From: Butyrivibrio sp. MC2013
Lineage (GTDB): Bacteria; Bacillota; Clostridia; Lachnospirales; Lachnospiraceae
DNA length: 64,000 bases
Assembly: GCF_000424585.1 (NCBI RefSeq)
Contig: NZ_KE384211.1
Location: forward strand, 248,001-312,000
Reading direction: 5' to 3'
Shown: piece after piece, positions 19,008-29,203 of the stretch
How the letters are laid out: each line of letters begins with the position of its first letter
How positions within the stretch are numbered: the first letter of the stretch is position 1
Notes under the pieces: generated by a model
What the model saw: only the letters and a program-made list of their open reading frames with translations
The model's database searches: none
Told to the model about the DNA's origin: nothing
Made by a program: the position numbers and the translations under genes

Positions 19008-20881
19008 CTGGACGCTCCTTTCTTCGGATACTTTTTATACTGTTTGTACTGACGAGGTGGAAAGAGTTTATCTGCACCCTTTACAGGCTCATAAGTTTCA
19101 ATCAGATCAACAATCATATCCTTGATCTCAGCCATAAAGTCTTCCGATGCAATATCCTGTTTTTCCACTTCCAGAAGTTTCTGTTCCCACTCAGCTGTCA
19201 TAGATGCCGACTGAATCTGTTCCGGCATGACAGTAATAAGAGAAGTTCCCTTTTCTGTTGGAACTAGATATTTTGTTTTCTTATTGCCCTGTCTTTCTAC
19301 AAAACCGATACGAACCAGCTTTTCAATAACACCGGCTCTTGTTGCAGGAGTACCAAGCCCTTTACGTTCAACTTCATCTGGCATATCTTTAGCACCAGCC
19401 GATTCCATAGCAGAAAGTAGCGAGTCTTCGGTAAATCGTTTCTTAGGTGTAGTCTTTCCTTCCTTTACCTTAGGATCTCTGGCAGGAAGCTCACGACCTT
19501 CAGCTAAAAGAGATGCATCAGCTTCTAGGATTTCCAGAATACCATGTGAACCACCATCATCTTTTTTACCGGAGTCCTCTTCCTCCTCGTCCTGCTTTTT
19601 TCCAAGAATCCAGTCTTCCAATAGATGCCAGCCAGGACTTGTGATGCACTTACTCTTTGCCTTAAAAACTTCACCAGCACATTCCACTTCCAGGGCATAC
19701 TCTGTAATCTCAGCCGGATCTCCAACAGAAGAAAGAAGCCTTGCAGTTACAAGACCAAGAATCTTTTGTTCACCGGATGGGATTTCTGAGTAATCAGCAT
19801 CCGAAACATTTTCTGTAGGAATAATCGCGTGGTGATCTGATACTTTGCTGCTGTTTAGAACCTGCTTTGTAGAAATAGGAACCATCTTCGTATATCCGTA
19901 TTTATCTTTCATCAGGCAGCAAAGACGAGCTGTACTGTCATCCATATCATCTGTCAGATATCTGCTGTCCGTTCTTGGATAAGTAACAAGCTTCTTCTCA
20001 TATAAACTCTGGGTATAGTCGAGAGTCTGCTGAGCAGTAAAGCCATAATATTTATTGGCATCCCTCTGAAGACTTGTCAGATCATAAAGAAGTGGTGGCT
20101 TCTCAGTTTTCGTAGTAGTCTCCATTTTAGAAATTTTCGCCTTATCAGCTGCATTAATTTTCTCTACAAGTTCATCTGCCTCCTGCTTATGTTTAAAGCG
20201 TTTTGAGGTAACTGCAACACCGGATACTAACATCTGAACAGTATAGAAGTTCTCAGGCTTAAAGCCCTTGATCTCAGCTTCACGCTCTACAATCATGGCA
20301 AGTGTTGGAGTCATAACACGACCAACATTTAAAGTCTGACCGTAGACTGTAGAAAAGAATCTTGTAGCATTGATACCAACAAGCCAGTCGGCACGTTCAC
20401 GGCAAAGTGCAGCTTCATAGAGATCATCATAATCAGCACTTGGCTTCAGATTAGCAAAACCATCTTTGATTGCTTTATCTTCCATAGATGAAATCCAAAG
20501 TCTCTCAAACGGCTTTTTACATCCTGCCTGCTTATAAACAAGACGAAAGATAAGCTCTCCTTCACGCCCTGCATCAGTTGCCTCTACAAGGCTGTCTACA
20601 TCAGAACGCTTCATGAGATCCTTTAATACCTGATACTGCTTTTTCGTGGAAGCAGTTACCTGATATGAAAATGGCGCAGGGAAAATCGGTAAATCTTCCT
20701 TGCGCCACTTCTTATATTTCTCATCATAATGTTCCGGATTTGCCAGCTCGATTAGATGCCCTACGCACCAGCTGACAATATAACCATTACCTTCAAGATA
20801 TCCATCCTTTTTCTGATTTGCTCCAATGACTTTCGCCAGGGACTGAGCTACCGAAGGTTTCTCCGCAATCACTAATTTCAT
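18995..20881 (-). CDS. topB: DNA topoisomerase III (TopB-like) of the ICE
   Basis: This type IA topoisomerase relaxes or decatenates DNA, probably during conjugative replication. The 628-residue protein opens with the Toprim domain (LVIAEKPSVAQSLAKVIG; DAGREGE near residue 103). The active-site region contains NVGRVMTPTL (about 190) and the catalytic tyrosine in VTYPRTDSRYL (about 300). The C-terminus is short and lacks clear zinc fingers. The start overlaps the end of the ArdC/YodL gene (ATGA). Mobile topB genes of this kind accompany many clostridial ICEs and are separate from the chromosomal topA. Confidence 0.93.
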   Translation of the reverse strand: MKLVIAEKPSVAQSLAKVIGANQKKDGYLEGNGYIVSWCVGHLIELANPEHYDEKYKKWRKEDLPIFPAPFSYQVTASTKKQYQVLKDLMKRSDVDSLVEATDAGREGELIFRLVYKQAGCKKPFERLWISSMEDKAIKDGFANLKPSADYDDLYEAALCRERADWLVGINATRFFSTVYGQTLNVGRVMTPTLAMIVEREAEIKGFKPENFYTVQMLVSGVAVTSKRFKHKQEADELVEKINAADKAKISKMETTTKTEKPPLLYDLTSLQRDANKYYGFTAQQTLDYTQSLYEKKLVTYPRTDSRYLTDDMDDSTARLCCLMKDKYGYTKMVPISTKQVLNSSKVSDHHAIIPTENVSDADYSEIPSGEQKILGLVTARLLSSVGDPAEITEYALEVECAGEVFKAKSKCITSPGWHLLEDWILGKKQDEEEEDSGKKDDGGSHGILEILEADASLLAEGRELPARDPKVKEGKTTPKKRFTEDSLLSAMESAGAKDMPDEVERKGLGTPATRAGVIEKLVRIGFVERQGNKKTKYLVPTEKGTSLITVMPEQIQSASMTAEWEQKLLEVEKQDIASEDFMAEIKDMIVDLIETYEPVKGADKLFPPRQYKQYKKYPKKGASRWQR

Positions 20882-22236
20882 ATAGCAACTTCCTCCTTCT
20901 TCTTTGATGTTTTGGCTTTCTTAGGCCTTGCAGCCTTCGCCTTTTCCTTAATCTTTTTGGATACGGATTCTTCTTTTTCTGCATCCTTTACTGCACCTTT
21001 CTCAGTTCCTTCAAGTTCAGGCATAAGCTTTGCTATTTCATCTGCTGCCTTTACAACCTGTGGATGAGCAGCCAGATCAGGAAGGATATCTTTCATCTCC
21101 TGCATATTTAATCTGTTGCCAACAACCAGGTCATATTCATTAGCAAGAAGCTGATCATCATTAATGACAAAACCGATTGTCTTTACTCCATTCATCCTGT
21201 CAGACGGAATCGACTTATAAATATCTACTGCCTGCTGCAAGGTCAGGTTCTCATGGAATTCACCCATGGAATGAAACTCACCGCACTCAGCTACATAGAA
21301 ACTGATAGGTTCCTTCTCAGCTGTAAGCTCCTGTACTTTCGCATCAATCTTTGTAATAAGATCAGCTGCTGCCTCACGAATCGTATTAAGTGATTCTTTT
21401 AACTCAGGCATCTCTTTACCCTGAGACCAAGTTGCAACATAAGCAAAGCTGTAATCAGAAGTATCAATTCCATAATGCTGACAAACGGTATAAGCAACAC
21501 TCTCCGCTTCAACCTCTTTACTGTTTTTGGATTGCTTATTATCTTTCTGGGCTTCCAGGTTATGAAGCTTGGCATGAGCCATTTCATGAATTGCAGTCTT
21601 TACTGTCTGGATCTCACTCATCCCGTTATTGATAGCAATGCGATTGTCCTCAACGTGAAAATAGCCCTTGGTACCTGACTTGATATCTTCAAATCCGATA
21701 GGCACAGGACTTGCTGCCTTGATTGCTTCAAAGAATGTCTGATATCCTTCCACACTTCCGGTAAGCTCATCTACACCAATGGTAGGAAGTGGCTCGCCCT
21801 CTGTCTGAGAAACATCAAAAGTACTAACTGGCTTAAAAGCAGTCAGGTTGATTTCAACCTTTTCCTTTACAGCTTCGCCATCTTTATCAAGAATGACTTT
21901 GCCGGCCTCATCTAGTTTTTCCTGTTCTTTTTCCAACTTAAAAGGAGCCGGAGCAAGGATACGGATTCCCTTCTCACCCTTCTTTACAAATCGTCCCATC
22001 TTCTTCCATCCGGTATAGGATTGAACCAGTGTTGCGTCAGGCTTTTGCATCATAATGAGGATATTGTTATTCACCGAGTAATGCGGAAACTTCGCCATGG
22101 TGTCCAGTAGGTTTTGAAACTGCTCTGAGCCAAAGACATCCTGCACACCCTTTTCCAGCTTCTCTGTAATATCCTTCATTTCAGCTTTTCGCTGCTCAGC
22201 TGCCTTCTCAGGATCAAAATTTGTGGTCTTACCCAT
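20878..22236 (-). CDS. ArdC-like ssDNA-binding and zincin protein with YodL-type C-terminus
   Basis: The 452-residue protein starts with an ArdC-like ssDNA-binding domain (SVNNNILIMMQKPDATLVQSYTGWKK split over about 55-85). A zinc-metallopeptidase-like motif HEMAHAKLH follows near residue 218. Residues about 310-400 resemble the YodL domain. ArdC-type proteins protect incoming conjugative DNA from restriction in the recipient. The gene overlaps a 48-residue gene upstream by 8 bases and topB downstream by 4. Domain recognition is good; anti-restriction activity is inferred from the family. Confidence 0.85.
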   Translation of the reverse strand: MGKTTNFDPEKAAEQRKAEMKDITEKLEKGVQDVFGSEQFQNLLDTMAKFPHYSVNNNILIMMQKPDATLVQSYTGWKKMGRFVKKGEKGIRILAPAPFKLEKEQEKLDEAGKVILDKDGEAVKEKVEINLTAFKPVSTFDVSQTEGEPLPTIGVDELTGSVEGYQTFFEAIKAASPVPIGFEDIKSGTKGYFHVEDNRIAINNGMSEIQTVKTAIHEMAHAKLHNLEAQKDNKQSKNSKEVEAESVAYTVCQHYGIDTSDYSFAYVATWSQGKEMPELKESLNTIREAAADLITKIDAKVQELTAEKEPISFYVAECGEFHSMGEFHENLTLQQAVDIYKSIPSDRMNGVKTIGFVINDDQLLANEYDLVVGNRLNMQEMKDILPDLAAHPQVVKAADEIAKLMPELEGTEKGAVKDAEKEESVSKKIKEKAKAARPKKAKTSKKKEEVAI

Positions 22237-22375
22237 TCTCCCTCACCTCCTTCTTGTACTGATTCAGTTTCCTGGTAAGAGACTTTTCCTTTTCGATTTT
22301 TCTACGTTTCTCATGCTTGGCTTTCATCTGTTCCAAGCCTTCCACGTAACCCATATATCTTGATTTTCTTGCCAT
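22229..22375 (-). CDS. small basic ICE protein (48 aa)
   Basis: A short frame starts at an ATG at 22375 with GGAGGACAAGTT before it. The product is strongly basic and helical (for example KAKHEKRRKIEKEK). It overlaps the start of the ArdC/YodL gene by 8 bases, so the two are probably coupled. Small basic genes are common here in Tn1549-like ICEs. Function unknown. Confidence 0.65.
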   Translation of the reverse strand: MARKSRYMGYVEGLEQMKAKHEKRRKIEKEKSLTRKLNQYKKEVRENG

Positions 22376-22397
22376 AACTTGTCCTCCAAAACAAATC

Positions 22398-22421
22398 AGG
22401 GCAGCCTTTATGGACTGCCCT
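22398..22421 (-). terminator. hairpin between the DUF4366 gene and the small basic gene
   Basis: A perfect 7-bp stem AGGGCAG/CTGCCCT with a 10-base loop lies 18 bases after the DUF4366 stop. The following T-run on the minus strand is broken (GATTTGTTTTGG), so this may attenuate rather than end transcription. Confidence 0.5.
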
Positions 22422-22439
22422 TTAGAATCAATTATTCAA

Positions 22440-23246
22440 TTACTCATCATCAGAATCAGATTCTTCCGATGTATCTTCGTCAGCCTCAGGAATCTCTTCA
22501 TTTGATTCCTCTTCTGCATCTTCAAGATAATCGTCCTCTTCATCCTCTAAGTAATCTTCATCAGGATCAGGTGATGCCTGTACCTTCTTAGGCTTCTTTT
22601 CCTTCAAGTACTTAAATCCCATGTATCCACCTGCACCGAGGAAAATAATAAGTGCCACAATAGCTGCTGGACCAACTGACGGTTTCTTCTTTTCTTCCTT
22701 AACCTCAGGTTCTGGTGTGGTCTCAGTCTCTTCAACTGTTTCCTTTGTAGCTTCCTCTTTTTCCGCGCTCTCTAAAGATTCCTGAAGAGCTTTCTGCTCA
22801 TCCTCATCCATTAACGCCAAGAGATCTGCTTCATCAACCATATTCAAGAAATGAACGGTTTCAGTGCCGTTATCATCACGGTCAATGATGATATAGAAGT
22901 AATTCCCCTTCTTGGTAACAACAGTAATAAACTGCTTGCCACCAGCTTCCACCGAACCATAATCATCTACCAAAGTCAGATTTCCATCCGGTGTAAGAGG
23001 CCCCATTTTCTCTTCTTCCTTTTCCTCAGGCTCCGCAGGCTTCTCTTCGCCCTGGCAGATAGAAATATCCTCTTTGCATACAGGACACTCTTCATTTACA
23101 GAGTCTTCACTGCATTTCGTCTCACAGGTACATTCCGCTTCAGGACCTGTATGCGCAAAGGCTGTCATGGGAGTCATCCCTATAAAAAGAGCTGCAGCAC
23201 ATGCCACAGCTCCAGTAAGTCGCTTATTTAATTTAGTAATCTTCAT
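22440..23246 (-). CDS. DUF4366 (CD1107-type) secreted and anchored transfer protein
   Basis: The start is set at the ATG at 23246, which gives a clean signal peptide ([20 protein letters not shown] to about residue 31) and 268 residues; the longer frame lacks a good site. Then come a cysteine-rich stretch ([19 protein letters not shown]), the globular DUF4366 core, one membrane helix near 200-220, and a very acidic cytoplasmic tail. It overlaps the DUF4315 gene by 14 bases. Proteins of this family belong to the Tn1549 transfer apparatus on the cell surface; their precise role is unknown. Confidence 0.85.
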   Translation of the reverse strand: MKITKLNKRLTGAVACAAALFIGMTPMTAFAHTGPEAECTCETKCSEDSVNEECPVCKEDISICQGEEKPAEPEEKEEEKMGPLTPDGNLTLVDDYGSVEAGGKQFITVVTKKGNYFYIIIDRDDNGTETVHFLNMVDEADLLALMDEDEQKALQESLESAEKEEATKETVEETETTPEPEVKEEKKKPSVGPAAIVALIIFLGAGGYMGFKYLKEKKPKKVQASPDPDEDYLEDEEDDYLEDAEEESNEEIPEADEDTSEESDSDDE

Positions 23247-23550
23247 CCTCTGATTCCTCCTTATTATCATCACTGTCATCATCGCCATAGATTGATGACG
23301 TTGCTTCAGTAGTTGTGTTTTCCGTCTTATTCTCAGCTGTTGGAACAGAAAGCTGTCCAGATGCTGCAAGCTGTAAAAGCTTTGCCACCTCTTCCGGAGA
23401 AAGCTTCAAAGCACCTACATCAGATAAAATCTGACTAGCCTCTGCATCCTTTAATTTTGCCTGAGCTGCTTTTAATCGCTCATTGGCTTCATCTCTACGC
23501 TTTTCACAGCGCCTGACTTCTTCACGAAGCTTATCTAATTTCTCAAACAT
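23233..23550 (-). CDS. DUF4315 coiled-coil ICE protein
   Basis: A 105-residue protein with an N-terminal coiled coil ([18 protein letters not shown]), a short helical domain ending in [17 protein letters not shown], and an acidic tail. This pattern is the DUF4315 family, always found next to DUF4366 and NlpC/P60 genes in these elements. Its function is unknown. Confidence 0.85.
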   Translation of the reverse strand: MFEKLDKLREEVRRCEKRRDEANERLKAAQAKLKDAEASQILSDVGALKLSPEEVAKLLQLAASGQLSVPTAENKTENTTTEATSSIYGDDDSDDNKEESEDEDY

Positions 23551-23561
23551 GCTGTTTCCTC

Positions 23562-25211
23562 CTAGTTTTTAATTCTTCCAAATGTATAAAAGTGATTTTG
23601 CCAATAATTTGTATTGATGGATGTGTACTGAATCGGGTTGCCGCAATGAATCATCATGCCATTACCAACATAGATTCCTACATGGCTGGCTCCTGCCGTA
23701 TCATAGGTTCCCTGGAAGAAAATAAGATCTCCAGGTTTCGCATCCTGTTTTGAAACCCTAGTACAGCAATTATTCAGAAGTCCATCAGCAGTCTGTCTAC
23801 CATAGCTCCATCCATTACCACAGTGATTGATGACGTAGCTTACAAAACCTGAACAGTCAAAGCTGGTACTTGGGCTGCTTCCTCCCCACACATATGGATA
23901 GCCAAGATACTTTTCTGCCTCTCGAATCATATTGGCGAATCTGGTATCTGTAAGAGCTTCCGGTGGAATATCATAGTCCTGATACTCACCTGGATCAGGA
24001 TTGGAATAAGGATCACCCTCAAATAGATAAGCCTTGTTGCCTCTTGTTTCTAACAGAAGCTCATAACGGCTCATCTGATCCTCAGTCAGCCCCATATTTC
24101 TTACAACAGAATCCATAGTGCTGTTGGTAAGGGTTGTCACAAGTACATGCCAGTCATACTCAACTTCCACCGTATAAGTGTAGGAATGAACATTCCCATT
24201 CTCATCTGTATAATGACCGGTTCTTCTTTCTGTTCTGGTTTTCTTTTCAATGACTTCCCTGGTCGTAAGCTTATACTGTGCATTGAAGATTTCTGTAAGC
24301 TTAGCTTCCACTTCTGCCTGCGTATAATCCTCATACAGTACTGTCAAAAGAGCTGCCAGCTGATAAGGATTATGATTGATTTCAGCCAGATTATAACGAT
24401 ACTCATCATAGCCGGGATACGTTGTAGGAATGTTATTTACCTGCGTCTGCAGGTCTGACTCCTTACTCTTATAATCCTGCTCTACAGCCTTAATATCATC
24501 GTCATCCGCTGTATAGGAAGTAGCTACTGTAGTATCACTAAAGGAACCAAGCATTCCTCCTGCAAGACCGGCACTGCCGGAAAGCATCAAAATCAGAATA
24601 AGAATCACAAGTGCCATGATAATTACTAATGGATTATCCATGATCTTCTCACGAATCCATTCTGCAAATCTGCCAACCAGGTCTTCTGCCTTATCGACAA
24701 ATTTCTTCGAGATGCTTCCAACCTGGTTAGCTGCTTCCTTCTGTGATTTCTTATAAGCAGCTCTCTGGAATTCCTTTTTCATGTAATTCTTTTGAACTGC
24801 CTTAGTGGAAGTAGTCTCCTCAGCTGACTTTTTGACATCCTTCTGAAGCTTTTTAGAATACCGGCTCTGATGAAGTGTTCTTGCTGTATTTTCAGCAGTC
24901 GCTGTAGTCTTATTCAAAGCCTCTGTACCCACATTCTGATCTTCATTCGTTCTGTCAATCTGACGATGAACAGATACATTTTCAGCTACCTCACGGCGGA
25001 TTTTATGCCGCCCTTGAACCTGAAGCTTTTTAATCTTTTTCTTTTCCTCTGCTGTAAGCTCCAGGTTCTTTTTGCCATGGCGGAACTTCTTTCCATAAGC
25101 CTTCTTAGCAGCAGTTTCGCTTTTCAGCTTCTCACCCTGGCTCTTCTTCTGATATCTACCGGAGGCTCTCTTCCGTGGCTTTTCTTTCGTAAGCTTTTTC
25201 TCTTCATTCAT
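23562..25211 (-). CDS. NlpC/P60 cell-wall hydrolase of the conjugation machine
   Basis: The 549-residue protein has a long basic, disordered N-terminus, one membrane helix near 192-215 (PLVIIMALVILILILML), a central extracellular region and a C-terminal NlpC/P60 peptidase. The catalytic cysteine lies in FDCSGFVSYVI (about 455) and the histidine in ASHVGIYVG (about 510). It is expected to open peptidoglycan for the transfer channel, as Tn1549- and Tn916-type hydrolases do. It ends just before the DUF4315 gene and starts directly after the virB4 stop. Confidence 0.92.
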   Translation of the reverse strand: MNEEKKLTKEKPRKRASGRYQKKSQGEKLKSETAAKKAYGKKFRHGKKNLELTAEEKKKIKKLQVQGRHKIRREVAENVSVHRQIDRTNEDQNVGTEALNKTTATAENTARTLHQSRYSKKLQKDVKKSAEETTSTKAVQKNYMKKEFQRAAYKKSQKEAANQVGSISKKFVDKAEDLVGRFAEWIREKIMDNPLVIIMALVILILILMLSGSAGLAGGMLGSFSDTTVATSYTADDDDIKAVEQDYKSKESDLQTQVNNIPTTYPGYDEYRYNLAEINHNPYQLAALLTVLYEDYTQAEVEAKLTEIFNAQYKLTTREVIEKKTRTERRTGHYTDENGNVHSYTYTVEVEYDWHVLVTTLTNSTMDSVVRNMGLTEDQMSRYELLLETRGNKAYLFEGDPYSNPDPGEYQDYDIPPEALTDTRFANMIREAEKYLGYPYVWGGSSPSTSFDCSGFVSYVINHCGNGWSYGRQTADGLLNNCCTRVSKQDAKPGDLIFFQGTYDTAGASHVGIYVGNGMMIHCGNPIQYTSINTNYWQNHFYTFGRIKN

Positions 25212-27635
25212 TTAGCTCTCCTCCTGAGACTGTGCCACCTCATCAAGCTTGGTGGTCATAATACGATAGAGTTCCAAATCCTTAGGGAAACGATCCACAA
25301 ATGGAAGGATGACATTGCCATAAAATAAAAGCCCTTCACCTTCTCCCGAATGTGTGACATACGAGAGCTGATGAGGGCTGATATTCAGCTGCTTGGCAAG
25401 GATAGCTCGATCTCCTACCGCCTGATTCAACATATAGATAAAATCAGAGTTTTCAAAGATATTCTCAACTTCCTTAGAAGCAAGTAAGTCCTTTACGTTC
25501 TGGGTAATACCGGTTGGAATACCGCCCCACTTTCTGAAACGCTTCCAGATTTCTACGGTATAGGCTGCTGTCTGCTCCTCACGAAGAAGAAGGTGCATCT
25601 CATCCATGTAGTATCTGGTGGATTTACCCTGGCTTCTATTCTCTGTAACTCTGCCCCAGACTTGATCCTGAACAACCAGCATTCCGATTTTCTTCAGCTG
25701 CTTTCCAAGGTCTTTGATGTCATAGCATACAAGTCTGTTGGTAATATCCACGTTGGTTCTGTGATTAAACACATTCAAAGAACCTGTAACGTAGATTTCA
25801 AGGGCTGTTGCCACATTCTTAGCTTCCGGCTCATCCTGCTTCAATAGCGCATTGTAAAGGTCCTCAAGTAAAGGCATGTTCTCAGGAACAGGGTTCAGGA
25901 AATACTGCTGATAAATCTGATGAATACAACGGTCAATAACAGTCTTCTCAACAGGCTTAAGTCCTTCCTTTCCACCAACAATAAGCTCGCACAAAGACAG
26001 GATAAAATCTGCCTTAAGAGCAATCGGATTATCATCATCCGAGTAGTTCATATTGATATCCATCGGATTGATGTACTGACTGCTGGTAGGGCTAATCTTA
26101 ATGACCTGACCTCCAAATCTTTTTACCAGAGCACTGTACTCTGACTCAGGATCTGAGATGATAACATCATCATCTGTAACAAGAAACGCATTTGCGATTT
26201 CTCTTTTTGCCGAGAACGATTTACCGGCACCAGGTGTACCAAGGATAAGACCGTTAGGGTTCTTAAGCTTCTTTCTGTCCACCATAATCAGGTTATTGGA
26301 AAGAGCATTCAAGCCATAGTATAAAGCCTCATCTCCTGCCTGGAATAATTCCTGCGTTGTAAATGGAACAAAAATAGCTGTGGAGCTTGTAGTCATTCCA
26401 CGCTGGATTTCGATCTCGTTGTAAGCAAGTGGAAGGGAGCTCATAAGCCCCTGCTCCTGCTGGAAATTAAGTCTTACCAGATTACAATTATGCTTCTGAG
26501 CAATGGAATTTGCCTGGAACACATTGTTCTCAAGCTCCTGCTCTGTCTTTCCGGTATTGAGTACCAGGAATGTCAAAAGAAACATACGCTCATTCTGACT
26601 CTGCAATTCCTTTAAGAGTGCTTTTGCATCCTTACCATAAGTTGCAAGGTCTGATGGAATAATGTCCATATCATAACCGGCTCTTACAGCCTTCTTCTGC
26701 TCCTCTATCTTGCTTCGATCAAGTTCTGTAATGGTATGTTTTACCGTTTTAATCGCCTCAGTCTGATCTACTGACTGCACATGCATTGTCACAATCTGAC
26801 TAGACTCCATACCAAGGAAATCTGCAAGCATTCTGTCTGAGATATCAGACGCTGTGATGCTTAAGAAGCTCATGGCTCCATAGAGATTTCCCATTTGGAA
26901 TAATCTGCCGTTTTTGAAATTAAGTCCTGCAGGTGCAACAAAGTCTTTTACAGAAAGGCCGCTTCCCACAAGCCATTTCCAGTCGAAGAAGAACTTCTCA
27001 TCATCTCCCATATGAAACTGCTGGTGAATCAGCTCTAAGCGTTCTGCGCCGTTTAGCGTATTTGCCTGAACACCAAGTCTCTTAAAGTTGTTAAGAAGAT
27101 CCATCTCGATATGAATAAGTCTCGGTTTTGCTGCTTTCATAGACTCTGCATGAATTCCAAAGGATAAATACTTGGTCTTGGTAAGACCGTTGTTACCAGC
27201 TTCCATCTGACGCTTTAACATGCCGGTATACTCATCCCTTACTTCATTAAAGCTATCGTTCTGATGTGGTATGGCAATGGACTTTTCAAACTTCTCAGCA
27301 TCCGTAGCCATGTTCATGAAGCTGAGTTCAAAGTGAACCGAGCTGTCAAAGAAATTCAGGAAGCTGCACCACTCCTCAAAAATCTCTGTCTGATCCTCCT
27401 GCTGTGCCAGCTGATAATTGATATCCTGAAACTGAATCGTCTTTGTATAATAATCGCTGCCTATTCTGCAAATGCCATCCTTAAACATCCTGTCAAAAGG
27501 AATGCTCTGCTGAGCTGTTCTGGGAACACCATCATTTTTCTGAGCTTCTTTGATGACGGCTCTTACTCTTTTCTGGTCTGCTTTCGATAACCCTGCCGGC
27601 ATTGCGATGTCTCTTTTTTTCGCTTTCAGAAACAA
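25212..27635 (-). CDS. VirB4-type conjugation ATPase
   Basis: The cytoplasmic ATPase that powers the type IV secretion system. The 807-residue product has Walker A GTPGAGKSFSAKRE near residue 465 and a Walker B region around YYMDEMHLLL near residue 665. The start is a TTG at 27635: a GGAGGTAG site lies 6-8 bases before it, while the internal ATG has none. The first 104 bases lie within the end of the prgI gene in another frame, implying coupled translation. Length and motifs are intact. Confidence 0.92.
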   Translation of the reverse strand: MFLKAKKRDIAMPAGLSKADQKRVRAVIKEAQKNDGVPRTAQQSIPFDRMFKDGICRIGSDYYTKTIQFQDINYQLAQQEDQTEIFEEWCSFLNFFDSSVHFELSFMNMATDAEKFEKSIAIPHQNDSFNEVRDEYTGMLKRQMEAGNNGLTKTKYLSFGIHAESMKAAKPRLIHIEMDLLNNFKRLGVQANTLNGAERLELIHQQFHMGDDEKFFFDWKWLVGSGLSVKDFVAPAGLNFKNGRLFQMGNLYGAMSFLSITASDISDRMLADFLGMESSQIVTMHVQSVDQTEAIKTVKHTITELDRSKIEEQKKAVRAGYDMDIIPSDLATYGKDAKALLKELQSQNERMFLLTFLVLNTGKTEQELENNVFQANSIAQKHNCNLVRLNFQQEQGLMSSLPLAYNEIEIQRGMTTSSTAIFVPFTTQELFQAGDEALYYGLNALSNNLIMVDRKKLKNPNGLILGTPGAGKSFSAKREIANAFLVTDDDVIISDPESEYSALVKRFGGQVIKISPTSSQYINPMDINMNYSDDDNPIALKADFILSLCELIVGGKEGLKPVEKTVIDRCIHQIYQQYFLNPVPENMPLLEDLYNALLKQDEPEAKNVATALEIYVTGSLNVFNHRTNVDITNRLVCYDIKDLGKQLKKIGMLVVQDQVWGRVTENRSQGKSTRYYMDEMHLLLREEQTAAYTVEIWKRFRKWGGIPTGITQNVKDLLASKEVENIFENSDFIYMLNQAVGDRAILAKQLNISPHQLSYVTHSGEGEGLLFYGNVILPFVDRFPKDLELYRIMTTKLDEVAQSQEES

Positions 27636-27990
27636 TTTTTTCTACCTCCTTCTCTGCTTTCTCCTGCCTCATCAGGGCAGCGTAATAATTATCTGTTTTG
27701 TAAGGCCTGATCTTCGGCCTGATAAATGTTGCCTGAATAAAGTGATGCAAGAATACCTCAAGCGGCTGTCCGTTCTTTTCATACATTGCAAAGAAAAACA
27801 GCGGCATCATTACAATCATCATGCCCATAGCTGCAAAGGTTGAGTCTCCGATCTTTTTCAAAAGGAAAAAGGTAGGAACACCAATAGCTGCAGCTATACA
27901 GAAGCAGATGAGCTGACGCTTGGTGAGGTTGAATGCCACTTTACTCTTTACCTTCGTGAGATCACGAGGCACCGGAATATAAGATGCCAT
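27532..27990 (-). CDS. PrgI family membrane protein
   Basis: A 152-residue protein beginning MASYIPVPRDLTKVKSKVAFNLT in two typical blocks, with two adjacent membrane helices (about 29-45 and 52-70) and a basic tail. PrgI is the VirB3-like inner-membrane component that precedes virB4 in Gram-positive systems. It overlaps virB4 by 104 bases. Confidence 0.9.
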   Translation of the reverse strand: MASYIPVPRDLTKVKSKVAFNLTKRQLICFCIAAAIGVPTFFLLKKIGDSTFAAMGMMIVMMPLFFFAMYEKNGQPLEVFLHHFIQATFIRPKIRPYKTDNYYAALMRQEKAEKEVEKIVSESEKKRHRNAGRVIESRPEKSKSRHQRSSEK

Positions 27991-28002
27991 TTCTTTTCCT
28001 CC

Positions 28003-28869
28003 TTAATGTGCGTGGAATACAGATCTTGCAATAGAACCTGTCTTAAACAAGGTGAATGCAAGAAGTAATGTGATACCAAGGACATTCCACAAAGAACCCA
28101 TGATATCCGATGAAAATGAAACTGTCTGAACCAGGGCTGCATAGATTGCTACGCATACCATGATTAAGAATCCCTGGAAACCAAGAGCAAAAAGGGATCT
28201 CAAATAGTTCTGTCCAATCATGCTCTGTTCTCTATTGCCAAAAGTCGCAAATGGAATCGGAGCAAGGCTAATGGTCAGGTAAATCTCTATCATTCGACCA
28301 TAAACAATAGCCCAGATCAGAATCGATAAAATCTCAAATAAGAACTTCACTGCAAAGGACTGTAGGAATATGCCAAATAGCGGCCCCACATCCATTGCTT
28401 CTAATGTGCTTTGCATGGTTGCCAGAGTTGAACCGTCCACTGCGGTACTTCCGGCGATAAGCGATCCCGATTGACTGACCACATGTTGTGCTACGTCAAA
28501 GACTGCCATGGTGATATTAAAGGTATTTGTAATCAGCGTTACTGCTACAAAGGTCTTGAATACCCACTTGAAAAAGATCCAGGTTTCAAAGTTTGCCAGG
28601 TTATTGTGAGCGATGACCAGCTGTATCAGTTCATAGCAGGCAATAAACGTAAGGATGATTCCTGCTATGGGTAGAATCACATTCTCCGACAGGTTCCTGA
28701 TGAGGTTATAAACCGTGGGCTGGAACTGATCCGGAGTCTGTGCCACCTGTGCTGTTACTTCTCCAATCTTCTGATTCAAGGTTGAAAATGTAGATGTGAG
28801 GTTATCCATAATCCCACCTACCAGCATGTCTTTGAGCCAATCAGTCAGTTTTTCTAACAAACTTTCCAA
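28003..28869 (-). CDS. VirB6/TrbL-like channel membrane protein
   Basis: The 288-residue protein has an amphipathic N-terminus, then at least five hydrophobic spans (for example ILPIAGIILTFIACYELI and LFALGFQGFLIMVCVAIYA). Such polytopic proteins form the inner-membrane channel of the type IV secretion system. It is 12 bases upstream of prgI and follows the Maff2 gene, the normal Tn1549-like order. Confidence 0.85.
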   Translation of the reverse strand: MESLLEKLTDWLKDMLVGGIMDNLTSTFSTLNQKIGEVTAQVAQTPDQFQPTVYNLIRNLSENVILPIAGIILTFIACYELIQLVIAHNNLANFETWIFFKWVFKTFVAVTLITNTFNITMAVFDVAQHVVSQSGSLIAGSTAVDGSTLATMQSTLEAMDVGPLFGIFLQSFAVKFLFEILSILIWAIVYGRMIEIYLTISLAPIPFATFGNREQSMIGQNYLRSLFALGFQGFLIMVCVAIYAALVQTVSFSSDIMGSLWNVLGITLLLAFTLFKTGSIARSVFHAH

Positions 28870-28943
28870 CGATTGCCTCCTTTCTCAGGGAAGGGCAGCT
28901 TGTTACACTGCCCCTCCTGATTTTTTGTTGGTGATAGGCCGGA

Positions 28944-29156
28944 TTAGAAAAGTCCGGAAAGAAGTGGAACGAGAGTAGTACCGATGAGGGCAACTCCACC
29001 ACCGGCCATGAGCTGCTTCATGCCCTGTGACTTAGCTCCAGGGTTGTCATTGCCATATCCCTCCATGAGGTTTACAACACCCCAAATTCCAAGACCTGCA
29101 CCAAGTGCGATAACGAGTGTCTGAAGTACACCTACTGCTGAGTTGAAAAATGCCAT
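28944..29156 (-). CDS. Maff2 family small membrane protein
   Basis: A 70-residue protein starting MAFFNSAVGVLQTLVIALG, with two membrane helices separated by a polar loop (NDNPGAKSQGMKQ). It resembles the Maff2/VirB2-like small subunit found between VirD4 and VirB6-like genes, perhaps a pilin-like component. A strong AAGGAGGA site precedes the start. Here it is separated from virD4 by a nitroreductase gene and a structured RNA region. Confidence 0.88.
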   Translation of the reverse strand: MAFFNSAVGVLQTLVIALGAGLGIWGVVNLMEGYGNDNPGAKSQGMKQLMAGGGVALIGTTLVPLLSGLF

Positions 29157-29203
29157 AATAAAATCCTCCTTGTGATTAAAAAAATTGATTGTTTGTAGTT
29201 GCG

